Positions 35,707-43,687 of a DNA stretch of 43,687 nucleotides are shown here, in pieces. A program made the position numbers and the translations under genes. The notes beneath the pieces are model-generated. The model worked only from the letters and a program-made list of their open reading frames with translations, searched no databases and was not told where the DNA came from. Numbering within the stretch: position 1 is the stretch's first letter; each line of letters opens with the position of its first letter. The stretch comes from an uncultured Granulosicoccaceae bacterium (GTDB lineage: Bacteria; Pseudomonadota; Gammaproteobacteria; Granulosicoccales; Granulosicoccaceae). The DNA lies in assembly GCA_937981955.1 (NCBI GenBank), contig CALJNA010000016.1, forward strand, positions 1 to 43,687. Direction: 5' to 3'.

Positions 35707-37686
35707 ATGCAAAACGATCACTCTGATTTACAAAATAGCTTCGTCACCATTCAAGGTGACAATGGATACCCTTTAAACGCGCGATATTGGCAGGCTGATG
35801 ATGCGCAGGCAGTACTGGTTATGATTCATGGCCTGGTGAGCCATAGTCAGTGGATGGATTCTATCGCCAGCATTTTAGCGAAGCAAGGTATAAGCTGCTT
35901 TGCGGTGGACCGGCGTGGTGCCGGATTAAATACCGAAGCACGTGGTGATGCACCTTCAACCAACGCCTTATTGAATGATCTGCATGCCGTAGTTGAATGG
36001 GTTACCGATCTTAATATCCCAATCCATCTTTGCGGGTTTAGCTGGGGTAGTAACTATGTTGTGAACTATCTGGCGCAGCATCAAGCCAATATCGCCAGTA
36101 TGCTCTATCTTGCGCCTTCATTTTTTCCATCGACGTGGATAGCACAACAGCCGTTTAAGGTGGGTGATGGCTGTGAAGCGACAGAAGATCCTGTTATGCC
36201 GATCGATCAATTCACTGATGTGCAGATGTTTGATGCGTATATCAAAACGGATCCTAATCGTTTGCGCAAAGTTTCGATTCGTATGAACAAGGTTGTGCAA
36301 TCTTTCTCCAGTGGTATCTGGATGAAATTTTTGCGGCTAAATTACCCTTGTCTCATGATACTCGGTGCGAAAGATACTGTTATCGATAACGATGCTACGC
36401 TTCAGGTTTTCGATCGGTTGCAAGTAGAGCAGAAACAGAGCGTTGTGCTCAATGCAAGCCACGGCATTCAATTTGACATGCCCAGCGCAGCCGCACGCAG
36501 CATCGCGCAATGGGTAAAAGATACACCACTAAAGCAGAACTTGAGTAGTAAAGATAAAGCGCTTGCAGACAGCTCTTTGTACTTTGAAGCGGCGCAAGTG
36601 TCTCCGGCAAAGCCGACCATATGGCTGCGAGCAGAGCACAAACCTCAGGAAGCCCGTACCGCTGTCACGCCCGACGTGGCATCAGAACTCATTGCCGCTG
36701 GTTATCGAGTTGTAGTAGAAAAGTCCTGTCAGCGAGCATTGCCAGATCAACTGTATAGTGATTCCGGTTGCGAGCTGGTAGATGAGCACAGCTGGCAGCA
36801 GGCTCCGGACGATGCGATTATCATTGGACTGAAAGAGCTTTCTGCAGAGCTTGGCCCTTTCAGACACAAGCATGTTCATTTTGCGCATGTTTATAAGAAC
36901 CAGTCAGGCTGGAAAACATTTCTGAACGAATTTAATAAAGGGTCGGGCACTTTGTACGATCTTGAATATCTGGTCGACCTTGAAGGTCGTCGTGTGGCGG
37001 CTTTCGGATATTGGGCCGGATATGTTGGTGCTGCGATTGGCTTGTTGCAGTGGGTCTCCCAGCAAACCAATACATCGCTTGGTGCGTTAACTCCCTGGTC
37101 AGATCGCCGTGAACTTCAGGAACAGGTCATTCAGGCTGTTGCAGCCACCGGAATGAAACCTGATATTATGGTGATTGGTGCGCATGGTCGCAGTGGTGGC
37201 GGGGCGGTTGAACTCTGTCAGGCGTGTGATTTAAAAGTAACTCAATGGGGTCGGGCCGAGACAAGCACAGGAGGTCCATTCGATGAAATGTTACAACACC
37301 ACGTAATGATAAATTGTGTTTTCCTGGATAAGCCAATGGCACCTTTTACGACCATGGAACACCTCAATAATTCTGAACGATTGCTAAGTGTTATCAGCGA
37401 CGTTAGCTGTGATCCTTTCAGTGACGCAAACCCGCTTCCCATATATCATGATTGCACGACGATGGATGAACCGAGCTTGCGAGTTGTTCAGAGTACTTCT
37501 AATGGGCAACTGCCTGTTGATCTGATTTCAATAGATCATTTGCCGTCATTGTTACCTATTGAAAGTAGCGAAGAGTTCGCTAATGCATTGCTTCCTTACC
37601 TGTTGTCGCTGGATCAATTGGATTCAGGCGTGTGGCATCGAGCGGAGACAGTGTTTAATACTAAAAGTGCAGCGGCACGAAACTAA
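35707..37686 (+). CDS. Fusion: alpha/beta hydrolase + saccharopine dehydrogenase (L-lysine-forming, LYS1-like)
   Basis: The 659-residue single ORF has two complete domains. Residues 1-about 265: alpha/beta hydrolase (S33/monoacylglycerol-lipase-like) with MIHGLVSHS for the oxyanion loop, nucleophile S112 in GFSWGS, acid D223 in LGAKDTVI and H252 in NASHGIQF, so the triad is intact. Residues about 302-659: a LYS1-type dehydrogenase that interconverts saccharopine with lysine plus 2-oxoglutarate. It closely resembles the yeast enzyme: GLKE (K376, yeast K77), FAHVYKNQSGW (H394, yeast H96), RRVAAFGYWAGYVGAAIG and ISIDHLPSLLP. The linker (266-301) has no internal ATG or ribosome site that would make LYS1 alone. 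The start is ATG 35707 (GAGGA 10 nt upstream); an upstream ATG at 35632 adds no homology. Followed 25 nt later by the LYS9-like gene. Confidence 0.93.
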   Translation: MQNDHSDLQNSFVTIQGDNGYPLNARYWQADDAQAVLVMIHGLVSHSQWMDSIASILAKQGISCFAVDRRGAGLNTEARGDAPSTNALLNDLHAVVEWVTDLNIPIHLCGFSWGSNYVVNYLAQHQANIASMLYLAPSFFPSTWIAQQPFKVGDGCEATEDPVMPIDQFTDVQMFDAYIKTDPNRLRKVSIRMNKVVQSFSSGIWMKFLRLNYPCLMILGAKDTVIDNDATLQVFDRLQVEQKQSVVLNASHGIQFDMPSAAARSIAQWVKDTPLKQNLSSKDKALADSSLYFEAAQVSPAKPTIWLRAEHKPQEARTAVTPDVASELIAAGYRVVVEKSCQRALPDQLYSDSGCELVDEHSWQQAPDDAIIIGLKELSAELGPFRHKHVHFAHVYKNQSGWKTFLNEFNKGSGTLYDLEYLVDLEGRRVAAFGYWAGYVGAAIGLLQWVSQQTNTSLGALTPWSDRRELQEQVIQAVAATGMKPDIMVIGAHGRSGGGAVELCQACDLKVTQWGRAETSTGGPFDEMLQHHVMINCVFLDKPMAPFTTMEHLNNSERLLSVISDVSCDPFSDANPLPIYHDCTTMDEPSLRVVQSTSNGQLPVDLISIDHLPSLLPIESSEEFANALLPYLLSLDQLDSGVWHRAETVFNTKSAAARN

Positions 37687-37711
37687 TCCCTAAATCGAAA
37701 TTGATTCACGC

Positions 37712-38881
37712 ATGAGCAGAGTTCACTGGCTGGGCGCGGGCCTTTCTTCGAGCCCCGGAATCCGACGTCTGGCAAACACAGAGCAACCAATCATTGTCTG
37801 GGATCGTGACCTGGACGCCGCGAACGCTTCGATCAAGGGCACCAGCGGCCAGCTTGCTGGTACCGCCGAGGTTGCTACGCTTGGCTGGGAGATGCTCGAC
37901 GCTACCCTTGATGCTGGAGATGTCGTTGTCTCCATGTTGCCAGGTGACTTGCACGTGAAAGTTGCAAACATTTGCCTGGAATGTAAATCGAAATTTGTTT
38001 CCAGCAGCTACGTGTCAGAGGAAATGAATGCCCTGCATGATGCAGCGGTTCGGCAAGGCGTTTCATTGGTCAATGAAGTCGGGCTCGACCCCGGTATTGA
38101 TCATCTCTTCGCTCACTCACTCATAGATACTTACAAGCAGTCTGAGCAATACTCGGATGACAACAAGATTTTTTTCCGTTCTTATTGTGGTGGTGTACCA
38201 GCCGTAGCCAATAGTTTTAAATATAAATTTTCCTGGTCGCCGTTTGGCGTGCTAAAAGCATTGACAACACCTGCGAAGTGGATAGAAGAAGGTGATGTTC
38301 AAACCACAAACACGCCATGGAAAGCGGTTTCAAACTATAAAGCCACCAATGCCAAAGGAAAAAAAGAAGCGTTTGAAGCCTACCCCAATCGCGATTCTCT
38401 GCCTTTCATGAACGCCTACCATTTCGATGATGTCTGGCAGGTCGAGCAGTTTGTGCGTGGCACCTTACGCCTGTCGGGTTGGACCAAAGCCTGGGAATAT
38501 CTATTTGAAGAAATTGAAGGCATGGACAATAAAGATATGAATGCCCGATTGACGGCATTGAGCGAGGAACTCTGGAAGGAACATGCATATGCTGATGGCG
38601 AACTGGATAGAGTTCTGCTGGTGGTAGAACTTGAAGCTCATAACGCATCCGGAAAAGTCGTCTGGCATCAGAGCCAGTCTATAGATGAAACAGGCAACGA
38701 AGAAGGTACGTCAATGGCCCGATTGGTTTCACATACTGTCAGCTTGGCAGTGCAGAGTAGTCTGGCCAATGAGTTCTCTCCAGGTGTGCAAGCAGCGCCC
38801 AGCGAGTCTGATATTGTGCAGCGCTGGCTCGCGCAATTGTCCGAATTGAATGGTGGTTTTTCTCATCAGGTCATTCGGTAG
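37712..38881 (+). CDS. Saccharopine dehydrogenase/reductase (glutamate-forming, LYS9-like)
   Basis: This 389-residue NAD(P)-dependent enzyme interconverts saccharopine with aminoadipate semialdehyde plus glutamate. N-terminal nucleotide fold WLGAGLSSSPGIRRLA, VVSMLPGDLHVKVA, SSSYVSEEM, then the hallmark NEVGLDPGIDHLFAH and SYCGGVPAVANSFKYKFSWSP. It is shorter than yeast LYS9 (446 residues). With the upstream fusion it completes the saccharopine route. Direction (lysine breakdown or synthesis) is not settled; lysine breakdown is the commoner use in bacteria. Ends 4 nt before the convergent DUF3429 gene. Confidence 0.93.
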   Translation: MSRVHWLGAGLSSSPGIRRLANTEQPIIVWDRDLDAANASIKGTSGQLAGTAEVATLGWEMLDATLDAGDVVVSMLPGDLHVKVANICLECKSKFVSSSYVSEEMNALHDAAVRQGVSLVNEVGLDPGIDHLFAHSLIDTYKQSEQYSDDNKIFFRSYCGGVPAVANSFKYKFSWSPFGVLKALTTPAKWIEEGDVQTTNTPWKAVSNYKATNAKGKKEAFEAYPNRDSLPFMNAYHFDDVWQVEQFVRGTLRLSGWTKAWEYLFEEIEGMDNKDMNARLTALSEELWKEHAYADGELDRVLLVVELEAHNASGKVVWHQSQSIDETGNEEGTSMARLVSHTVSLAVQSSLANEFSPGVQAAPSESDIVQRWLAQLSELNGGFSHQVIR

Positions 38882-38885
38882 TGCA

Positions 38886-39341
38886 TCAAACAATGAGACT
38901 GATTAAACCGAGCAATAAACTTAAGACAGCGCCGGTAGTCAATATCAGGCGCAAACGGCCATACCACTCCGGCAGTTTTTTTGATTTGACCGACTCGGTA
39001 TCTAAAAAATACTGATAAACCATCGCGGCCGACAGCACGGATAGCATGGCCATCGTGGGCAGTAACAGCGAAAACCAGCCAATGATGCTGGGGATGACAC
39101 TCAACACAATGGGCTTCCATAGTTTGAGACCAGGCTTGTCGTTAACCAGCACACCCCATTTAACACCACCAAGAAAGCTTAGAATCACAGCTCCATAAGC
39201 ACCCAGTGCCTGCGTTGCTTTTAACGACGTTTGCTCACCTGCAACAAAGGTGGCAATAGCCGTTACAACAAACGGAATGAGCCCGGCCAGTCCCAGAATT
39301 AGCGCCGTGCGCGGGATTGCCTGTTTTTTCGCTTTTGCCAT
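38886..39341 (-). CDS. DUF3429 family membrane protein
   Basis: The 151-residue protein has about four membrane helices, starting MAKAKKQAIPRTALILGLAGLIPF. YGAVILSFLGGVKWG (about 49-63) is the conserved DUF3429 motif, and WYGRLRLILTTGAVLSLL closes the protein. Function unknown. It stands alone on its strand, convergent with the saccharopine gene and divergent from the nuclease gene, with 125 nt between the starts. Confidence 0.9.
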   Translation of the reverse strand: MAKAKKQAIPRTALILGLAGLIPFVVTAIATFVAGEQTSLKATQALGAYGAVILSFLGGVKWGVLVNDKPGLKLWKPIVLSVIPSIIGWFSLLLPTMAMLSVLSAAMVYQYFLDTESVKSKKLPEWYGRLRLILTTGAVLSLLLGLISLIV

Positions 39342-39466
39342 ATTGCGTGTTCCGGTTGCTGCTGTACAAGTTCTCTGACTGTAGATTTTAAGCCAGACGC
39401 AAAAGAATTGCGCAACCGCCTCTTACGTGACTGGACCCTTTCGCGGTGTTCGGGTAGCCTGAGATA

Positions 39467-41101
39467 GTGCTGGAAGAAGACTATTATCTGACTAATTTCC
39501 GATCGCTGGTGTCGTTTGTCGGGCAAACCTATGATGGTTTACTCACAGATGATGAAAAGCGTTGGCAAAACGCCATCCTTGGCGCATCTGAGCCTGCGCA
39601 GCGATTGTATGTGCGTTTGATCAGCCGGAAAGCCTCGATATTTCGGCTCGGAAAATTGCGTTACCCTGAAATTCGATCGATCGAAGCCGCGGCACTTGAA
39701 CTCACAGACATCGGACTGGGCACCACTGACGCGCCTGATGATATCGACGTATTGATAAAGGCGCATACTAAACCGGAGTTGCTGAAACTTCTCTCGCTCT
39801 CATCCGAGCAGAAATTATCCCGGGCTGCGCTCGATGAACTGCTTATTAGCCGCAATGAAGCAGGGGATATTGAGTTGTTACAACAAAACAGCGATTGGTT
39901 CGGGTTGATGGGTATTGCTGAATTTATTGTTTTCAAACTGTGCTTTTTCGGTAACTGTTATCAAGACTTGAGCGAGTTCGTTTTGGCTGACCTTGGGGTT
40001 TTTAACTATGAACGTTATCGCATTGACGAGCGCTCCCGGGTGTTTCAATCACGCGAACAGATTGATGATCATTTGCGCTACTTTGAATGTGTTGCGACAT
40101 GGGAACAGACTGATCAATCGGATGTGCAAGCATTGCTTGCGTTAAACGAGCTACTCCCCGCCAACAAACAACATGATGCTCATTTAACTCGGCGTGTGAA
40201 CCGAATGCATAACACTATAGCAAGACAGCTGGAGAGACTCGACCGGCCTAGTGATGCTTTGCGACTATACCAGCAATCGGACAAGCCACCTTCGCGTGAG
40301 CGGCAAGTGCGAGTGCTTCTCAAACTCGAGCGTGCGGCGGAAGCCAAGCAATTGTGCGATACCATATTGGCTGAACCTTACGCTGATGAAGAAATTCAGT
40401 TCGTCGAAACCATTCAGCCGAAATTATATAAATTACTGAACCTGCCATCACCAACAAAAACGCGTTTCCGTCCTGTCACAACGAAACTCACGTTGAAAGC
40501 TGGCAACGACAGGGTGGAATTTATCGCCAGAGATTTCTACTCGCAATTTGGGGAGTGTTTCTATGTCGAAAACTCATTGATCAATGGCGTGCTCGGATTG
40601 TTCATTTGGGATATTGTGTTCGCACCGGTTGAAGGTGTCTTCTACAATCCGTTTCAGTCCGCCCCTGCAGATTTTTATCAACCTGAGTTTGTTCATACCA
40701 GAGCCTCTATGCTCGAGGAGCGGTTTAAAGAACTCGATGATCCGCTACGGTTCTCCGCACGGGTATGGGAGCGGTTTGAACACAGTCGAGGCATCAGCAA
40801 TCCGCTGGTTAGCTGGCACTACCTGAGTGATGAATTATTGTCCTTGGCGTTGATTCGAATTCCGGTAGACCACTGGTGCGTGCTGTTCAGACGCATTCTT
40901 GCTGACCTTCGCAATCACACCAGTGGATTGCCGGATCTCATCCTGTTTCCTAAAGACGGTGCTTATGAGATGCTGGAAATCAAGGGCCCTGGAGATGTTG
41001 TGCAGAAGAATCAGCGGCGTTGGATGGCATACTTTGCCGAGCACCGCATCCCGTATCGCGTGGTGCATATCCGTTGGGCAAACCAGACAACACCTGCGTG
41101 A
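39467..41101 (+). CDS. FAN1-like VRR-NUC structure-specific nuclease
   Basis: The 544-residue protein carries a C-terminal VRR-NUC nuclease domain. The catalytic PD-ExK core is P489-D490 in GLPDLILF and E504-I-K506 in MLEIKGPGD, followed by VQKNQRRWMAYF. The rest (about 1-470) has the helical N-terminal and TPR-like regions typical of bacterial FAN1 (the P. aeruginosa enzyme is about 559 residues). FAN1 cuts DNA with 5' flaps and helps resolve interstrand crosslinks. The start is GTG 39467 with only a weak ribosome site. The stop overlaps the helicase start (GTGA), so they are translationally coupled and probably act together. Confidence 0.92.
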   Translation: MLEEDYYLTNFRSLVSFVGQTYDGLLTDDEKRWQNAILGASEPAQRLYVRLISRKASIFRLGKLRYPEIRSIEAAALELTDIGLGTTDAPDDIDVLIKAHTKPELLKLLSLSSEQKLSRAALDELLISRNEAGDIELLQQNSDWFGLMGIAEFIVFKLCFFGNCYQDLSEFVLADLGVFNYERYRIDERSRVFQSREQIDDHLRYFECVATWEQTDQSDVQALLALNELLPANKQHDAHLTRRVNRMHNTIARQLERLDRPSDALRLYQQSDKPPSRERQVRVLLKLERAAEAKQLCDTILAEPYADEEIQFVETIQPKLYKLLNLPSPTKTRFRPVTTKLTLKAGNDRVEFIARDFYSQFGECFYVENSLINGVLGLFIWDIVFAPVEGVFYNPFQSAPADFYQPEFVHTRASMLEERFKELDDPLRFSARVWERFEHSRGISNPLVSWHYLSDELLSLALIRIPVDHWCVLFRRILADLRNHTSGLPDLILFPKDGAYEMLEIKGPGDVVQKNQRRWMAYFAEHRIPYRVVHIRWANQTTPA

Positions 41102-43497
41102 AAAAGAAAAGTCTGAAAGTATCGGTCACAGCGCTGGCCGATTTTTCGTGCCGCTCTGGCGACCTGGAACTGTCAGGAAATATCGGACCGACCGCGCGCG
41201 AGGGAATGAAAGCTCATCAGCGCATACAGTCACAAAGGTCTGTCGAATCTGAAGTCAGACTTTCGATCAAGTCCATTGTTCGCAATGTGAATGTTTCTTT
41301 GTCGGGCCGCGTTGACTTGCTCGATGCCAATAATAATCGATTAAGTGAAATAAAAACCACGCTCGTTCCAACGGACAAGCTCACCGAATCAAAACTATCC
41401 TTGCAGTGGGCACAGATAACACTCTATGGCTACTGTTATTGTTTAACCCAACTGGAGCAGAACAAACCACTGTCACCAGATGGTGTTGAGTTGGAACTCA
41501 TTCATGCTGATATAAGGGCCGAAGCAGAAACATCGAGTGTCCGTACACTTACTTTTGAGGCTATGGAAGCTTTCGCACTGAATGCATTAACACGCTATGT
41601 CCAGTGGTATGAAATGCTTTGGGAATGGCAGGAGAAAACCAGATCGAGCGCAGCGAAGCTTGCTTTTCCTCATGAGCACTATCGTGAGGGCCAAAGGGAT
41701 ATGGCGGCAGCCATTTTTCGCTCAACAAGAGATGGCGAATCCCTGTTGTGTGAAGCCCCCACTGGTACCGGCAAAACACTGAGCAGTGTGTTTCCAGTAG
41801 TTAAAGCGATTGGTGAGGGATACGTAAAACATGCTGTTTATTTAACGGCTAAAACCTCAGGTCGGCAGAGTGCCATGCAGGCGGTTCGTCAGCTTGAGCA
41901 AGCTGGTCTTCTGATGACGTCAGTCATGATTCGCTCTAAGTCACCTACGTGCTTTTGCAGTAACGGTCGCTGCGAGCGTGATGATAAAAATACATGCCCG
42001 ATGACCATTGGTTTTTTTGATCGTTTGCCTGACGCACGCGATGAGGCAATCGCAATTGGTGTGCTCGACGGCGAACGGCTGGATGAAATTGCCTGGCAGC
42101 ATCAGATTTGCCCTTTCGAGTTTGCTTTGCAGCTGCTGCCGTGGGTATCGTTTTGTATTGCCGATTTTAACTACGTTTTTGACCCATTGGTTCGTATAGG
42201 TCGGTTCAGCGAATCGAGAAGGGATACTGCATTACTGATTGATGAAGCCCATAATCTGGTTGATCGTGCACGTGGAATGCACTCCGGTCATCTACACCGT
42301 GGTGAGTTAATCGCTGCGCACAAGTTAATTAGCAGCAGTCATCCTGTGCTAGCAGGTCGAATAAAGTCGTTAACGAATAAAATGATGCGTTTGGGGCAAT
42401 CATTGCCCGAAACATCATCTCCTGCAGGACACGGCCAAGACGTTCATTCCGCCGTTACCAGTGAGGTTCCTGAAAAGTTGGTAAAGCTGGCGGGTGATCT
42501 TGTCTCGGCTTATACCGATGCGCTTGATCAAAGTCCGGCCATGCCCGAAACACTATTCGATATTTTTAAAATGGCCTGCCGGTTTGTTGCTATCAGCGAT
42601 CTCTATGGTGATCAGCACAAGACAATAACCAGTGTGTCAGAGAACCAACGTCAAATTGACGTACGAATAAACTTGAAGTGTCTTGATGCTGCTCGTTATC
42701 TTGAACCGCAATATAAAATATTTCGAAATACAGTTGTGTTTTCTGCGACTTTGCGTCCGGCACCTTTCTATCGTGATGCCTTGGGATTGCCGTCTGAGTC
42801 GCAGCAGTTGGTGCTAAATTCGCCGTTTTCACCTGATCAGGTTAAACATTGCGTGGTTGGATACATCAATACTCGCTATCAGTATCGGTCGTCATCAATA
42901 AATGACTTGATCAAGTTGTTGCATGTTCTTTTGAAGAGTAAACCAGGCAACTACATGGTTTTTTTCCCATCGTATGCCTATCTTGAACAAGCACATACGG
43001 CATTTTCAAAAAAACACCCGACCATCTCGACCTGGCAGCAACCACGCAACGCCGATGCTGATGAAAGGGCACGATTGCTGGCGCAGCTTGATGAAGCAGG
43101 CGTGCGTTTGGGTTTTGCCATTCTTGGTGGCGTATTCGGTGAGGGAATAGATTATGTTGGTGATGCATTGATAGGTGTGGTTCTGGTTGGCGTTGGATTG
43201 CCAGGCCTTGGCGTAGAACAGGATCTAATCGCCGATTGTTATCGGCAACAGGGACTTGACGGGTTTGATTATGCCTATCGATACCCTGGTTTTACCAAGG
43301 TCTTACAAACAGCCGGCAGGGTCATTAGAACAGAAACCGACAAAGGAGTTGTCATGCTGGTTGATGATCGTTTCAATCAAGCATTCTACAGAGCATTATT
43401 CCCGGATCATTGGTGTGTTGAATCGGTGAACACAATTGAAGACGTGGAACGGGACTTAAACGGTTTCTGGGAGTCGCAAAATCAACTGGCTTTCTAA
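41098..43497 (+). CDS. Rad3/XPD-type Fe-S helicase with N-terminal PD-(D/E)XK nuclease-like domain
   Basis: The 799-residue protein starts at GTG 41098, which overlaps the nuclease stop. Residues about 10-190 have a PD-(D/E)XK-like core: GRVDLL (D73) and LSEIKTT (E84, K86), resembling Cas4/RecB-type nucleases. Then a superfamily 2 helicase: Walker A APTGTGKT (K226), cysteines C285, C287, C292, C300 and C338 that fit the 4Fe-4S domain of XPD/DinG proteins (four of the five as ligands), DEAH box D382-E-A-H385, and motif VI QTAGRVIRT (737-745). Such helicases unwind 5'-3'. Joined to the upstream FAN1-like nuclease it makes a likely DNA-repair unit. An ORF extends upstream to 41020, but that only reads through the nuclease gene. 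Confidence 0.92.
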   Translation: MKKKSLKVSVTALADFSCRSGDLELSGNIGPTAREGMKAHQRIQSQRSVESEVRLSIKSIVRNVNVSLSGRVDLLDANNNRLSEIKTTLVPTDKLTESKLSLQWAQITLYGYCYCLTQLEQNKPLSPDGVELELIHADIRAEAETSSVRTLTFEAMEAFALNALTRYVQWYEMLWEWQEKTRSSAAKLAFPHEHYREGQRDMAAAIFRSTRDGESLLCEAPTGTGKTLSSVFPVVKAIGEGYVKHAVYLTAKTSGRQSAMQAVRQLEQAGLLMTSVMIRSKSPTCFCSNGRCERDDKNTCPMTIGFFDRLPDARDEAIAIGVLDGERLDEIAWQHQICPFEFALQLLPWVSFCIADFNYVFDPLVRIGRFSESRRDTALLIDEAHNLVDRARGMHSGHLHRGELIAAHKLISSSHPVLAGRIKSLTNKMMRLGQSLPETSSPAGHGQDVHSAVTSEVPEKLVKLAGDLVSAYTDALDQSPAMPETLFDIFKMACRFVAISDLYGDQHKTITSVSENQRQIDVRINLKCLDAARYLEPQYKIFRNTVVFSATLRPAPFYRDALGLPSESQQLVLNSPFSPDQVKHCVVGYINTRYQYRSSSINDLIKLLHVLLKSKPGNYMVFFPSYAYLEQAHTAFSKKHPTISTWQQPRNADADERARLLAQLDEAGVRLGFAILGGVFGEGIDYVGDALIGVVLVGVGLPGLGVEQDLIADCYRQQGLDGFDYAYRYPGFTKVLQTAGRVIRTETDKGVVMLVDDRFNQAFYRALFPDHWCVESVNTIEDVERDLNGFWESQNQLAF

Positions 43498-43557
43498 ACG
43501 GGAATGGAGACGAAAATATGGTTGCCGGAGAACAAGCGCTGAAAAACTTAAAAACTG

Positions 43558-43586
43558 CCCCAGCATGCTGGGGATAGACTTTTCTG
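43558..43586 (+). terminator. Rho-independent terminator after the helicase
   Basis: CCCCAG-CATG-CTGGGG (43558-43573) is a perfect 6-bp GC stem with a 4-nt loop, followed by ATAGACTTTTCTG. It lies 60 nt past the helicase stop and probably ends the repair operon. The T-run is short but present. Confidence 0.6.
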
Positions 43587-43623
43587 ATACTGTTTAGTTT
43601 CCCAGACAATTAAGGAGGTTCGC

Positions 43624-43687
43624 ATGGATGCGACCACCCAATGCCCGAGCTGCGCGGCAAACCGACAATCCATTGTGCGTGACGGAC
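43624..43687 (+). CDS. Zinc-ribbon protein, possibly IS1-like transposase subunit (N-terminus only)
   Basis: The reading frame starts at ATG 43624, preceded 5 nt upstream by a perfect AAGGAGG, and runs off the window after 21 residues: CPSC followed by AANRQSIVRDG. The CPxC knuckle and VR[ND]G pattern recall the N-terminal zinc ribbon of InsA from IS1 (CPSCSA..VVRNG) and of other transposases. A mobile element may start just right of the helicase operon, after its terminator; other zinc-ribbon proteins are equally possible from so few residues. Confidence 0.5.
   Translation, partial: MDATTQCPSCAANRQSIVRDG

Noticed and set aside
39467..43497. Anti-phage defence island interpretation of the nuclease/helicase pair
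   Set aside because: Neighbours are metabolic housekeeping genes and the nuclease has FAN1-type organisation, so DNA repair is the simpler reading; defence is kept only as a test in the finding.

Overview
The window reads as chromosomal DNA of a free-living, probably marine gammaproteobacterium. The support is indirect: a fused RlmKL rRNA methyltransferase, a SohB protease, an ArgG of the long E. coli type, ETF-ubiquinone oxidoreductase, fatty-acid CoA chemistry and several MnmH/SelD-type accessory genes, all packed with small gaps and overlapping starts and stops at balanced base composition. I do not assign a genus. No tRNA, rRNA, CRISPR array, prophage or complete insertion sequence is visible. 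The only hint of a mobile element is a zinc-ribbon protein cut by the right edge.

Layout: 0-4 kb (minus strand) holds the start of an aspartate/glutamate racemase, a 43-residue membrane-like small protein with its own terminator, ETF-QO (etfD) and a beta-CASP metallo-beta-lactamase RNase-like protein. 4-8.3 kb (plus) holds rlmL (RlmKL), sohB and a LysE-type exporter. 8.2-11.8 kb holds a DUF2461 protein, an acyl-CoA ligase and a divergent CaiB/BaiF CoA-transferase separated from it by only 30 bp. 12.1-15.1 kb is a signalling cassette: a membrane coiled-coil protein, an HPt protein and a REC-PAS-GGDEF-EAL protein, preceded by a structured leader. 15-16.7 kb holds an enoyl-CoA-hydratase-like protein lacking both usual glutamates, a PaaI-type thioesterase and a DUF1289 protein.

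16.9-30.6 kb centres on nucleosides: ribokinase-type kinase and nucleoside hydrolase overlap by 4 nt, and a complete BMP-family ABC importer (binding protein, double ATPase, two permeases) lies at 25.8-30.6 kb. Uptake, hydrolysis to base plus ribose and ribose phosphorylation would form one route. Between them lie a cadherin/Ig-like lipoprotein, a class I glutamine amidotransferase, a membrane-anchored glutamate-synthase-like flavoprotein, a CPA2 antiporter with an RCK domain and an unassigned 103-residue protein.

30.6-43.7 kb holds argG, then mnmH with an NADH-dehydrogenase-like/SelD fusion (tRNA 2-selenouridine synthesis). Next comes a remarkable lysine-saccharopine pair whose first enzyme is fused in frame to a complete alpha/beta hydrolase, then a DUF3429 membrane protein. 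The last pair is a two-gene DNA-repair candidate: a FAN1-like VRR-NUC nuclease overlapping a Rad3/XPD-type Fe-S helicase that carries its own N-terminal PD-(D/E)XK nuclease-like domain. The strongest candidates for something new are the hydrolase-saccharopine dehydrogenase fusion, the VRR-NUC plus nuclease-helicase pair, and the diguanylate cyclase whose inhibitory site is split by an exactly 20-residue acidic insert.
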